Assembly (NCBI GenBank): GCA_019359595.1
Contig: JAHHGZ010000024.1
Coordinates: 1-64,000 of the forward strand
DNA from: Cyanomargarita calcarea GSE-NOS-MK-12-04C
Lineage (GTDB): Bacteria > Cyanobacteriota > Cyanobacteriia > Cyanobacteriales > Nostocaceae
Length of the DNA stretch: 64,000 bases
Reading direction: 5' to 3'
The position numbers and the translations under genes were made by a program. A model generated the notes under the pieces. It saw only the letters and a list, made by a program, of their open reading frames with translations. It was not told where the DNA came from and did no database searches. This document shows positions 46,873-54,878 of this stretch, piece by piece. How positions within the stretch are numbered: position 1 is the first letter of the stretch; every line of letters begins with the position of its first letter.

Positions 46873-47697
46873 TTACATACCTGTTCTATCCACAGGCAAA
46901 TTACCTTCAGTAGTCACATCTAACTCTTCACGACGAATTGTTTCTTGTGCTTCAAAAGTTTCGTGGTCTACAACCTTCGTGACTCGCACTTCCTCGCGGA
47001 CAAAAGCTTCCTTAGAAATTTCAGGAGTTTCTTCGTATATTTCTATCCGTGCTACTTCACCTTCTTGGAAATTAGCTTCGCTTGCAGATACTACTCTTCC
47101 TGCATTTGTAGGAGTGACTCGCTCAATTACAACTCGTTCTTTTTCAATCGGTACTGAAACTCGTGCGGTTTCAGTTTCAATGTGTTTGCCAACTGTTACT
47201 TCTCCGGTTTTGACGCGGTTTTTGTTAGCAACCAAGCGTTCTTCATACAGTCTCAAGGTTTTGTTTTTTTGCTCGTCTAAATTGTAAAGAGACGAGTCTT
47301 GTTGGTAGTTGTAAGTATCCCGGTTATAAGCTACATTGCTAGTTTCTGGGCGGTAAACTTTACGTACTTCTTCTTCATAGTCGTAATCAACAGTCATGCT
47401 GTCTTTGTACTCAGGCAAACGTTGCACTTGCTCTTTGCTCAATCCATCGACGAATACGCGATTGACATTATAGTCGATATGAGAAAGACCAATAGGGAAT
47501 AATATTTTCTTATTTAAAGCATTTCCACTTGCTTGAATAACTAAATACCGAAAACGACCGTCTGGGTCAACTAACGCATCTGCGACTGAGCCTATTTTCT
47601 CTCCGCCTTGGGTATAAAGGTCTAAAGCTTTTACATCATGACCATCAAATGTTTCCCGATATTGAGGGTCAAACTCTTCTAATTTATAAAGTGGCAT
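46873..47697 (-). CDS. PRC-barrel + DUF2382 protein (AvaK-like), paralogue
   Basis: 274 residues. The PRC-barrel (IGSVADALVDPDGRFRYLVI) and the DUF2382 blocks (EERLVANKNRVKTGEVTVGK; EKERVVIERVTPTNAG; ending IRREELDVTTEG) match the gene at 45721 closely, but the alanine-rich linker is shorter. The three DUF2382 genes share strand and have gaps of 220-310 bp, so each probably has its own promoter. Confidence 0.85.
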   Translation of the reverse strand: MPLYKLEEFDPQYRETFDGHDVKALDLYTQGGEKIGSVADALVDPDGRFRYLVIQASGNALNKKILFPIGLSHIDYNVNRVFVDGLSKEQVQRLPEYKDSMTVDYDYEEEVRKVYRPETSNVAYNRDTYNYQQDSSLYNLDEQKNKTLRLYEERLVANKNRVKTGEVTVGKHIETETARVSVPIEKERVVIERVTPTNAGRVVSASEANFQEGEVARIEIYEETPEISKEAFVREEVRVTKVVDHETFEAQETIRREELDVTTEGNLPVDRTGM

Positions 47698-47999
47698 AGT
47701 GTTATTACCAGTTGTGTAAAATTTCTATACGTCGATAGTAAAAAATAATCTCCAATTTTCCATCTGGCTAGCGACTGAATTCAAGGAAGATTTATTGATA
47801 AGGAATATTAGAAATTCCGAGTCAATAGTTATTACTAATGATTTAAATTTAATATGCCTAACGGTAGATGCTTAACGGAGAATGTCCGTCTGGCTTGCCT
47901 ACACATAGCGAATCTTCCTTATCAGTTAATTGTGCCTAAAATTGATTATTTTGCGTAACTCCTATAATATTATTCCCCGTTTCTTTACTCCTTACTCTC
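47698..47999. other. Intergenic region between divergent DUF2382 and eda genes
   Basis: 302 bp carrying the promoters of both genes. No element recognised. Confidence 0.4.
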
Positions 48000-48626
48000 A
48001 TGTCCGATTGGTTGACGCTACTGAAAAAACATCGTGTGATCGCGGTAATTCGCGCTCCAGAATTTGAAGTGGGACGAAAAATGGCTTTGGCGATCGCCGA
48101 AGGAGGAATGCAGCTAATTGAAATTACTTGGAATAGCGATCGCGGGGCAGAATTAATTTCTCAACTACGTTCGGAACTACCACAGTGTATTATTGGCACT
48201 GGCACGCTGTTAAATTCGCAGCATTTGTCAGGAGCGATCGCCTGTGGTTCGCAATTCCTCTTTACACCCCATGCGGACATCAGCATGATTCAAGCGGCAG
48301 TGAAGAAAAATATACCAATTATTCCAGGAGCCCTCACTCCCACGGAAATTGTCACCGCTTGGACTCAAGGTGCTAGCTGCGTGAAAGTATTTCCTGTGCA
48401 AGCAGTCGGAGGAGCTAGCTATATCAAAAGTTTACAAGGTCCATTGGGACAGATACCTTTAATTCCCACCGGTGGCGTAACGATCGAAAATACCAGAGAA
48501 TTTTTAGAAGCAGGAGCGATCGCAGTTGGTTTGAGTAGCGAATTATTCCCCAAACCGCTAGTCATGAGTGGAAATTGGGATGCGATCGCTCAACTCGCAC
48601 AAAATTTAATCCAGAAAATTAGTTAG
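48000..48626 (+). CDS. eda: KDPG / 4-hydroxy-2-oxoglutarate aldolase
   Basis: 208 residues, normal length. It has IAVIRAPEFEVG near 14, the catalytic Glu in IEITW (Glu41), IGTGTLLNSQHL, and QFLFTPHADISMIQ. The Schiff-base Lys129 lies in CVKVFPVQAVGG, and PTGGVTIENTREFL binds phosphate. It cleaves KDPG in the Entner-Doudoroff pathway, which operates in cyanobacteria, or hydroxyoxoglutarate. No edd or glucokinase gene is adjacent. Confidence 0.93.
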   Translation: MSDWLTLLKKHRVIAVIRAPEFEVGRKMALAIAEGGMQLIEITWNSDRGAELISQLRSELPQCIIGTGTLLNSQHLSGAIACGSQFLFTPHADISMIQAAVKKNIPIIPGALTPTEIVTAWTQGASCVKVFPVQAVGGASYIKSLQGPLGQIPLIPTGGVTIENTREFLEAGAIAVGLSSELFPKPLVMSGNWDAIAQLAQNLIQKIS

Positions 48627-48677
48627 CAATTCGGGGGAGATTCGCAAGCCCCCCTGCCTCCAATTCAAAGTCCCTGA

Positions 48678-48735
48678 CCCTATTCGTGTAGGGCGTTGTG
48701 TGGGCTTTGTTAGTGTAGCCCCACACAAATAGGGT
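48678..48735. repeat. Inverted interspersed repeat after eda
   Basis: ACCCTATTCGTGT..GTGTGGGCT pairs with AGCCCCACAC..AATAGGGT across a short loop. This family is related to the AGCCCACC/GGTGGGCT repeats at 19920 and 21532. The rest of 48736-49210 shows only the hairpin at 48849 and the transpeptidase promoter. Confidence 0.6.
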
Positions 48736-48848
48736 GAGGGCGATAGGATTTGTGTGTACACTGTAGATTCAAAGGGGAGAAGAATGTCTTTACCCATCAA
48801 AATTAATGTGGCTTGCGCTCCCGCAGGGTATTGTAACTACTGAGGGTC

Positions 48849-48882
48849 AGATCCCCGAATTCTTAAAGAATTCGGGGATCTT
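48849..48882. terminator. Perfect 14-16-bp hairpin
   Basis: AGATCCCCGAATTC (48849-48862) and GAATTCGGGGATCT (48868-48881) are exact complements with a TTAAA loop. No T-tract follows. It could end the eda transcript (220 bases downstream of eda). Confidence 0.6.
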
Positions 48883-49210
48883 GCTTACAGGCGTTAATTT
48901 TAGGCGGAATTCGGGAAATATAAATCAGTTAGTACAAACAAGTTGATTGCAGTGTATTTCATCACGATAGTTAAGGGGCATTTACGCTCGATATTTACCG
49001 CCAACAGCCTGAAAAGCAAACTACAGCCAAAATCTCTATGTTTAATTTTCTACTTTGAAGCTAAAAACATAACATGAAAATCTATGTAACCGTTCAGCCT
49101 AGCTGCTACGATAAAATCAACGAAAAGTGATGTTAGCAACAGCTATTGGCGATTAACGACATTAAAAATTTAAATACTTTCTAGAAATTTGCTATTTGAG
49201 TGTATCTACG

Positions 49211-49723
49211 ATGAAAAACCTAATTTCCTCCGACTGGGTGCGACGTTTCAAATTCTTGGTTGTTGGCGCAGCAATTTCCTTGAGTGTAATAAGTGCAGGT
49301 TCAGACAAAGTTTGGGCGCAATCCAAGGGACAAGCGATTAGACAAACAATCCAAACCTTAAGGCAATCCGAACGCCGTTGGATTCAAATAAACGTTTCAC
49401 AACAACGCCTTATCGCTTGGGAAGGTAAAATACAAGTCTATGCAGTCAATATTTCGACAGGTAAAAAAAAGACTCCTACTCTCACTGGTATATTTAATAT
49501 TCAATCGAAGCACAAGAAAACCAGGATGCGGGGCACAGATTACGACGTTCCCAATGTGCCATATGCAATGTTTTATGACGGAAATTATGCCATTCACGGA
49601 GCATACTGGCATCGTAGCTTTGGCACTCCAGTTAGCCGTGGTTGCGTGAATGTAGCACCCAATCACGCTAAATGGTTATTTAACTGGGCAACTGTAGGCA
49701 CACCTGTAATTGTGCAGAAATAA
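49211..49723 (+). CDS. L,D-transpeptidase (YkuD domain)
   Basis: 170 residues from the ATG; a TTG 15 bases earlier is less likely. A signal or anchor segment lies near 14-36 (ending KVWAQ). The YkuD domain is about 57-170, with catalytic His129 in AIHGAYWH and Cys145 in SRGCVNV. Arg143 replaces the His of the SHGC form, a variation allowed in the family. It makes 3-3 cross-links in, or attaches proteins to, peptidoglycan in the periplasm. It is paralogous to the gene at 50120. Confidence 0.9.
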   Translation: MKNLISSDWVRRFKFLVVGAAISLSVISAGSDKVWAQSKGQAIRQTIQTLRQSERRWIQINVSQQRLIAWEGKIQVYAVNISTGKKKTPTLTGIFNIQSKHKKTRMRGTDYDVPNVPYAMFYDGNYAIHGAYWHRSFGTPVSRGCVNVAPNHAKWLFNWATVGTPVIVQK

Positions 49724-50119
49724 CAATGTGTTATTAACGGTTAACTGTTTACTGTTAACAGAAGATAATAACCATTGAGCTAAATTAAAGTAAAATATAG
49801 ATAAGAGGTCTTACACGGTGCGCTATTTAATAGGTGAAAGGATAACCTCGGGGCAACTTAGCATTTACTAAAAGTTAAAACTAATTAATAGCTATTCCCA
49901 AAACAAGAGGTATTAACCCGGATTGAGCCATCTTTTTTTTGCGTAAGTCCTGTGTAATTATCCCTTGAAGATGGGTTTGTTTTGTGTAACTATACACGAA
50001 TAGGGTATTGCGATATTCAGTACATGGTTACAAATAATCGGTATTGGAAACTAGAGTAAAATTCCGAAAAATCAAGATTGGTAGTTCAATATCTTCACAT
50101 AACTAGAAGGTGATGCGTG
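49724..50119. other. Intergenic region between the two transpeptidase genes
   Basis: 396 bp. A TTAACTGTT/AACAGTTAA-type foldback follows the first gene (about 49738-49760), and a solitary IS end TTGCGTAAGTCCTG is at 49939-49952. No gene seen. Confidence 0.55.
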
Positions 50120-50635
50120 ATGCGAACCAATATTAGCTACGGTTTGATGCGTCGCTCGGGTAATCTTTGTTTAGGTGTGGGACTGATGCTGGTAGGTTTA
50201 TTCTCTTGGTCACCGCCAATTTTGGGGGAAACCAATGCCAACAACCGCAAAATTATGATAGCTCAGGTTGAGCCGAAATCTCAAGTACGCCGGATTGAAA
50301 TTGACCTATCCAAGCAACGATTGTATGCGTGGGAAGGCAAAACACTTGTTTATTCATTCAGAGTTTCCACTGGTAAGCGCTCAACTCCCACACCTACTGG
50401 TGAATTTTTTATTGATTCTAAGTATCGAACTAACCGAATGCGTGGTAGAAATTACGACATACCAGATGTGCCTTACGCAATGTATTTTTATCGAGGCTAT
50501 GCCATTCATGGTGCTTATTGGCATAACAGTTTTGGGACACCAATCAGCCACGGTTGTGTAAATTTGCCAGTCCAACAGGCTCGTAAGCTATATAACTGGA
50601 CAAAACTTGGGATGATGGTGCAGGTGCATAAATAG
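50120..50635 (+). CDS. L,D-transpeptidase (YkuD domain), paralogue
   Basis: 171 residues. The ATG at 50120 has AGAAGG about 8 bases upstream; a GTG one codon earlier is possible. The N-terminal hydrophobic signal is about 15-36. The catalytic motif is complete: His130 (AIHGAYWH) and Cys146 in SHGCVNL. It is about as long as its paralogue at 49211 and similar along the whole YkuD domain (SKQRLYAWEGK; PDVPYAM). It is the last intact gene before the BREX relic. Confidence 0.9.
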   Translation: MRTNISYGLMRRSGNLCLGVGLMLVGLFSWSPPILGETNANNRKIMIAQVEPKSQVRRIEIDLSKQRLYAWEGKTLVYSFRVSTGKRSTPTPTGEFFIDSKYRTNRMRGRNYDIPDVPYAMYFYRGYAIHGAYWHNSFGTPISHGCVNLPVQQARKLYNWTKLGMMVQVHK

Positions 50636-50638
50636 GGA

Positions 50639-50733
50639 CAGGACTTACGCTCGGCGTAATTAAATATAAAATGGGTGGACGCTTAAGCCCACTCCACAAG
50701 AGTTTTATATATCTTGTGGGGGTGGGCTTAAGC
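50639..50733. repeat. IS-end fragment plus long hairpin at the BREX relic border
   Basis: CAGGACTTACGC (50639-50650) matches the IS end. GCTTAAGCCCACTCCACAAG (50681-50700) then pairs, with one extra base, with CTTGTGG..GTGGGCTTAAGC (50713-50733). The hairpin ends 25 bases before the brxB-like start. Confidence 0.7.
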
Positions 50734-50757
50734 TAACAAAATCTTGTGACGTAACTT

Positions 50758-51112
50758 ATGCCCCAATTGACAATTCATCAACGTCTGGATGCAATACTAC
50801 CGAAATTACAAGACCCGCGTTTGCTGAGTAACCGTGGTATCGGTAATGAAATCGGGTTCTATATTTTCGATTATTGGCAAAAAAACAGCTACAAAACGCT
50901 TGAAAGAATTGCAAGACCAACAATTAGAATTACGGGACTATCAAGCCAAGCTGCAACATCTAGCTGATGCCAGAATTCAACTTGATTTAGATGACGGAGT
51001 TGCTTACAACTACACTCAATTTAAAGGTTTAGTATATGAAGGTGCAGATTTAAAAATGGCGGATTTAGAGAAAGCATCGCAGTGGAAAAGAGATTTGTTG
51101 AAGGGAAAATAG
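50758..51112 (+). pseudogene. BREX relic: brxB head joined to pglX (brxX) tail
   Basis: The first ~40 codons read LTIHQRLDAILPKLQDPRLL and then GNEIGFYIFDY, which is the N-terminus of BrxB (DUF1788). About 120 bases in, the coding signal jumps to the next frame: RLKELQDQQLELRDYQAKLQ, HLADARIQLDLDDGVAYNY, ending WKRDLLKGK. This is the C-terminal end of the BREX methyltransferase PglX. A deletion has therefore removed most of brxB, all of brxC and most of pglX. No functional product is expected. Family assignment is by motif recall and strengthened by the pglZ- and brxL-like pieces that follow in the BREX type I order. Confidence 0.8.
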
Positions 51113-51156
51113 ACGCGATTTCTAAATTTCCCTTGTTCCCCATCGAACTTTGGCAA

Positions 51157-51417
51157 TTATAATTGATTAAACCAAGTATCCAAATCAGCCATACTGGTAA
51201 AATCAAGCAATGCTTCCCCCAGATTTTCCAACTGTTCGAGCGAGAGAGATTCGACTTGTTGACGCACCTGTTGCGGTAATTCCCCCACCCGTCTAGGTAA
51301 TTGACGCAGAACAAGGGATTTTTCTCCTTCCTCTCGTCCTTCTTCCCGTCCTTCTTCCCGTCCTTCTTCCTTGATTTCTCGATAAACCCGTGTTTCTCTA
51401 AGTGTAATTCCTAACAT
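51157..51417 (-). CDS. DUF4351-containing fragment, tandem copy 1
   Basis: 86 codons: MLGITLRETRVYREIKEEG, an EEGR tetrapeptide repeat, then the DUF4351 block LPRRVGELPQQVRQQVESLS and LEQLENLGEALLDF. In full-length relatives (Rpn/YhgA-like PD-(D/E)XK nucleases) this is only the C-terminal third. The nuclease domain is absent, so this is a gene tail that happens to start with Met. It is first of three copies at a 303-bp spacing. Confidence 0.7.
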   Translation of the reverse strand: MLGITLRETRVYREIKEEGREEGREEGREEGEKSLVLRQLPRRVGELPQQVRQQVESLSLEQLENLGEALLDFTSMADLDTWFNQL

Positions 51418-51441
51418 TTGTTCTACCTCCCGTTGGCTCTT

Positions 51442-51720
51442 TTAAGCTTTAAGTGCTGCCAACCAAGCATCCAAATCAGTCATACTGGTAAAATCAAGCA
51501 ATGCTTCCCCCAGATTTTCTAACTGTTCGAGGGAGAGACATTCAACCTGCTGACGCACTTCTTGGGGTAATTCCCCCACCCGTCTAGCTAATAAACGCAG
51601 AACGAGCGATTTCTCTCCTTCCTCCCGTCCTTCCTCCCGTCCTTCCTCTCGTCCCTCTTCTCGTCCCTCTTCCTTAATTTCTCGATAAACCCGTGTTTCT
51701 CTGAGTGTAATTCCTAACAT
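51442..51720 (-). CDS. DUF4351-containing fragment, tandem copy 2
   Basis: 92 codons, nearly identical to copy 1 with one extra EEGR unit and a few substitutions (LLARRVGELPQEV; ending LDAWLAALKA). It too lacks the nuclease domain. A GAGG-type site (in CGGGAGGTAGAA on the minus strand) precedes each copy, so translation of the short proteins is conceivable. Confidence 0.7.
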   Translation of the reverse strand: MLGITLRETRVYREIKEEGREEGREEGREEGREEGEKSLVLRLLARRVGELPQEVRQQVECLSLEQLENLGEALLDFTSMTDLDAWLAALKA

Positions 51721-51745
51721 TTCTTCTACCTCCCGTTGGCTCTTT

Positions 51746-51900
51746 TAAGCTTTAAGTGCTGCCAACCAAGCATCCAAATCAGTCATACTGGTAAAATCAA
51801 GCAATGCTTCCCCCAGATTTTCTAACTGTTCGAGGGAGAGACATTCAACCTGCTGACGAACTTCTTGGGGTAATTCCCCCACCCGTCTAGCTAATAAACT
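51746..51900 (-). pseudogene. DUF4351 tandem copy 3, truncated
   Basis: The DNA of copy 2 is repeated almost exactly from its stop codon up to the codons for LLARRVGELP, then stops abruptly at about 51899, where pglZ-like sequence of the opposite strand begins. The boundary marks a recombination junction. Confidence 0.8.
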
Positions 51901-51915
51901 GTTCAATACTGCGAG

Positions 51916-52768
51916 ATGGATAAATTATTACCGCTTGCCACAGATATATTATGCGAAGTTGCTAGTTTTGAGGATGTTGATAAAGTCTTAATCCGTGCTT
52001 GTGTGAAAATACTTCGTTCGCAAATGGGAGAACAAATTCAAGATTTAACACCTTGGAAAACTTGGTTACAAGCCCGTCGGACTTTAATTTGGTTCCCTAC
52101 CTACGAAGCAATTTATCAAGCGCTTTTGTCAGCGATAACTCTACTCGAACTTAAACAGCAGTATCGGGAAGGTTTTTATCATCCCGCACCCGTCTTATTT
52201 AAAGCTTACACCAGCGAATTATACCAATTTGACCTTGCTTACCGTCATTTCATCGTTGCTAGCGACGCGGCTCAAGGTGATATACTCAAACGCGAGTTAA
52301 TCGATGATATTGAAAATCTCTACACCCAATGGTTTCTCGATGGTTTAGGTGGTGCTTGGTCAGATTCTCTTGGTGAAAAATGGGAATTAGCAGGTGTGTC
52401 ATGCCAAACTAGATTTTATCGGGAATGTCCAAGTTAGCGCTAGAGAAAGAAGAGTAACGAATAATCGCTTTAGCTTGACATTGGTACAAACAGATGCAGT
52501 TGAAGGAAGATGGCGATCGCGTCAAATAACAGTGGCTCCATATCATACCGACAGCAATACACCCATCACCGATGTCAAGAAAATCGAGTTAAGCAGCAGC
52601 AGTCCCCACCTTAGTGAAAGAGAAAATATTGTCCGTCTAACGATAGCGACTTCCAACCCGGATACCCGTGCTTTCTTGATTATCCGCGATGCTGATGATG
52701 ATAGCGAATTGGTACGAGAAGATTGGACTATTAGCTTGAGTATAGCTAACGATTTTGGCGATTTTTGA
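51916..52768 (+). pseudogene. BREX relic: pglZ without its catalytic core
   Basis: Two overlapping frames. The first (to 52437) reads LLPLATDILCEVASFEDVDK and YQFDLAYRHFIVASD up to WELAGVSCQTRFY, part of the N-terminal half of type I PglZ. The second (about 52420-52768) reads NRFSLTLVQTDAVEGRWRSR and ends SIANDFGDF, like the PglZ C-terminal domain. The alkaline-phosphatase-type core that should lie between (several hundred residues) is missing and the frame is shifted. The 5' end is cut by the DUF4351 repeat. Confidence 0.7.
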
Positions 52769-52842
52769 TAAATATTTTTGATAATTATAGTCTCGATTTA
52801 AGAGAACATCTTTGTAGCTCTCATAGTTGAAGAACAAGTACG

Positions 52843-53142
52843 ATGCACGTAATTAGCCGCAAAATATTGCGAGAGTTCTGTGAAGCACATGCAGACGTTA
52901 GTGATACGCTTTATGATTGGTATAGGGTCGCAACCAAAGCTGAATGGAAAAACCTTGTTGATGTTCAGACAGTTTACCCAAAAGCAGAAGCTGTTGGCAA
53001 CTTTACTGTATTTAATATTAAAGGGAATCACTACCGCCTAATTGTTGATATTGTTTACTCAAGCCAGAGGATTTATATTAAATACGTTCTAACTCATAGC
53101 GAATACGATAAGGACAAGTGGAAAGATGACCCGTACTTTTAA
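52843..53142 (+). CDS. higB: HigB-type mRNA interferase toxin
   Basis: 99 residues, full length for the HigB_toxin family: MHVISRKILREFCEAHADV, WYRVATKAEWKNLVDVQTVY, then NFTVFNIKGNHYRLIVDIVY and the ending VLTHSEYDKDKWKDD. These are RelE-fold ribosome-dependent RNases. It overlaps the HigA-like gene by 17 bases; toxin first is the usual HigBA order. The frame is intact although everything around it is broken. Confidence 0.9.
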   Translation: MHVISRKILREFCEAHADVSDTLYDWYRVATKAEWKNLVDVQTVYPKAEAVGNFTVFNIKGNHYRLIVDIVYSSQRIYIKYVLTHSEYDKDKWKDDPYF

Positions 53143-53524
53143 TCCCGAATCCTATGGTCAATTATTAGCTAGGTATCAGCCAAAAACGATTACTACAGAA
53201 TCAGAAAACGACCAAGCTATTGCTATTGCCCAAGATTTAGAGCATCGTGCTAATCGAACTTTGGAAGAGGACACTCTCTTAGAATTATTAGTGATGCTGA
53301 TTGAGAAATTTGAAGAAACTCATTATCCAATACCCCAAAGTACCCCTCATTCAATGCTACTACATTTGATGGAAGCACAGGATAGGTCAGCAGAAGCATT
53401 AGTTGGAGTTATTGGTTCTAAGGAAGTTGTCTTGAAAATAATTAACGGTGAAAGTGAGATCAGTAAATCTCAGGCTAAAGCGATCGCTGAATTATTTAAA
53501 GTGGATGAAAGTTTATTTAGCTAG
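53126..53524 (+). CDS. higA: HigA-type antitoxin (helix-turn-helix)
   Basis: 132 residues. The N-terminal half (DLEHRANRTLEEDTLLELLV) matches the COG5499 antitoxin layout. The C-terminal XRE-type HTH covers about 80-130 (LVGVIGSKEVVLKIINGESE, then SKSQAKAIAELFKV). It should neutralise HigB and repress the operon. It ends only a few bases before the brxL remnant, so the pair sits exactly at the brxL truncation point. Confidence 0.88.
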   Translation: MTRTFNPESYGQLLARYQPKTITTESENDQAIAIAQDLEHRANRTLEEDTLLELLVMLIEKFEETHYPIPQSTPHSMLLHLMEAQDRSAEALVGVIGSKEVVLKIINGESEISKSQAKAIAELFKVDESLFS

Positions 53525-53527
53525 TAG

Positions 53528-54844
53528 TCCAAGATTAAATGGCATCTACTCGCCCGCTTAGTGCCCCTGTGCGAAAATAATTACAATTGCTGCGAACTTG
53601 GTCCCCGTTCCACAGGAAAATCTCACGTTTACAAAGAGGTTTCCCCGAATTCGATTTTGGTTTCTGGTGGTAAAACCACAGTCGCTAACCTTTTTTACAA
53701 TATGTCTACTCGTCGTATTGGACTGGTGGGTTTATTTGATGTAGTTGCTTTCGATGAAGTTGCTGGTATCAGCTTCCACGATAACGACGGTGTGCAAATA
53801 ATGAAAGACTACATGGCTTCTGGTTCCTTTGCACGGGGAAAAGCAGAAATTACTGCCACCGCTTCAATGGTTTTTGTCGGAAACATTAACCAAAGCGTCG
53901 AATCTTTGGTGAGAACTTCCCACCTGCTTGCACCCTTCCCGGAAACAATGATAGATACGGCATTTTTTGACCGCTTCCACGCATATATTCCCGGTTGGGA
54001 AATTCCGAAATTCAGCCCAGAAAACTTTACTAACCAGTACGGTTTTATTGTTGATTATTTAGCCGAGTGGTTGCGGGAAATGCGTAAACGTAGCTTTGCT
54101 GATGCCATTGATAGTTACTTCCGATTGGGCAACAACTTAAAGCAAAGAGATGTACAAGCAGTCCGTAAAACTGTATCTGGGTTACTAAAGTTACTTTTTC
54201 CCGATGGTTCCTATACTAAAGAAGATGTTCGAGAAGCTTTAGTTTATGCCTTGCGAGTGCGACGACGAGTAAAGGAACAACTCAAAAAAATTGGTGGGAT
54301 GGAATTTTACGATGTGTATTTTAGCTACATTGACTTAGAGACAATGGACGAACATTTTGTCTCTGTTCCCGAACAAGGTGGTTCTAGTTTAATTAGTCAG
54401 GAAATATTAACTCCCGGTCATTTACACTTTTACTTTAAGGCGATCGCTCAACGAATTAGTAGCAGCATTTACCCAAACAATTATGACTTTTTATTGCAAT
54501 TACTTGACTTACAGGGGGTAAGAACACCCGAAGAAAGTGGACTCGCTTTGTTTATATCCTTATGTTCGGTAACTCTCAAACGCAGCGTCCAAACCCAACT
54601 TACAATCTTCGGTGAAATGACTTTAGGAGGTACAATTACCCCTGTGAGTAATTTGGCTGGTAGCTTACAAGTTGCATTTGACGCAGGTGCAAAACGCATT
54701 CTCTTACCAATGTCCAATGCTGTTGATTTAGTAAGTGTCCCACCAGAATTATTTGCTAAATTCCAAACTTCATTTTATGCTGACCCCGTAGACAAAGTCA
54801 GAGGTAATTGTAATGTTAAAGCTGTCATAATTAATCACCATTAA
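53528..54844 (+). pseudogene. brxL: BREX relic: 5'-truncated brxL (Lon-like AAA ATPase)
   Basis: The frame opens just after a TAG at 53525 and reads WHLLARLVPLCENNYNCCEL without a natural start; the first possible one is GTG at 53561. It continues with Walker A GPRSTGKS, FDVVAFDEVAG, QIMKDYMASGSFARG, SMVFVGNINQ and the Lon-like C-terminal part EMTLGGTITPVSNLAGSLQV and DAGAKRILLP. This is BrxL lacking about its first 200 residues. The extreme C-terminus (DKVRGNCNVKAVIINHH) also looks altered. The ATPase and protease-like parts are otherwise open and could still be translated. Confidence 0.85.
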
Positions 54845-54878
54845 AAATTATATTTTACCTCTCTCCACTCCATAGTTT

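Noticed and set aside
45802-47502. Long open frames on the + strand opposite the DUF2382 genes
   Set aside because: They are antisense shadows of strongly biased, charged coding sequence and have no start-site or family support.
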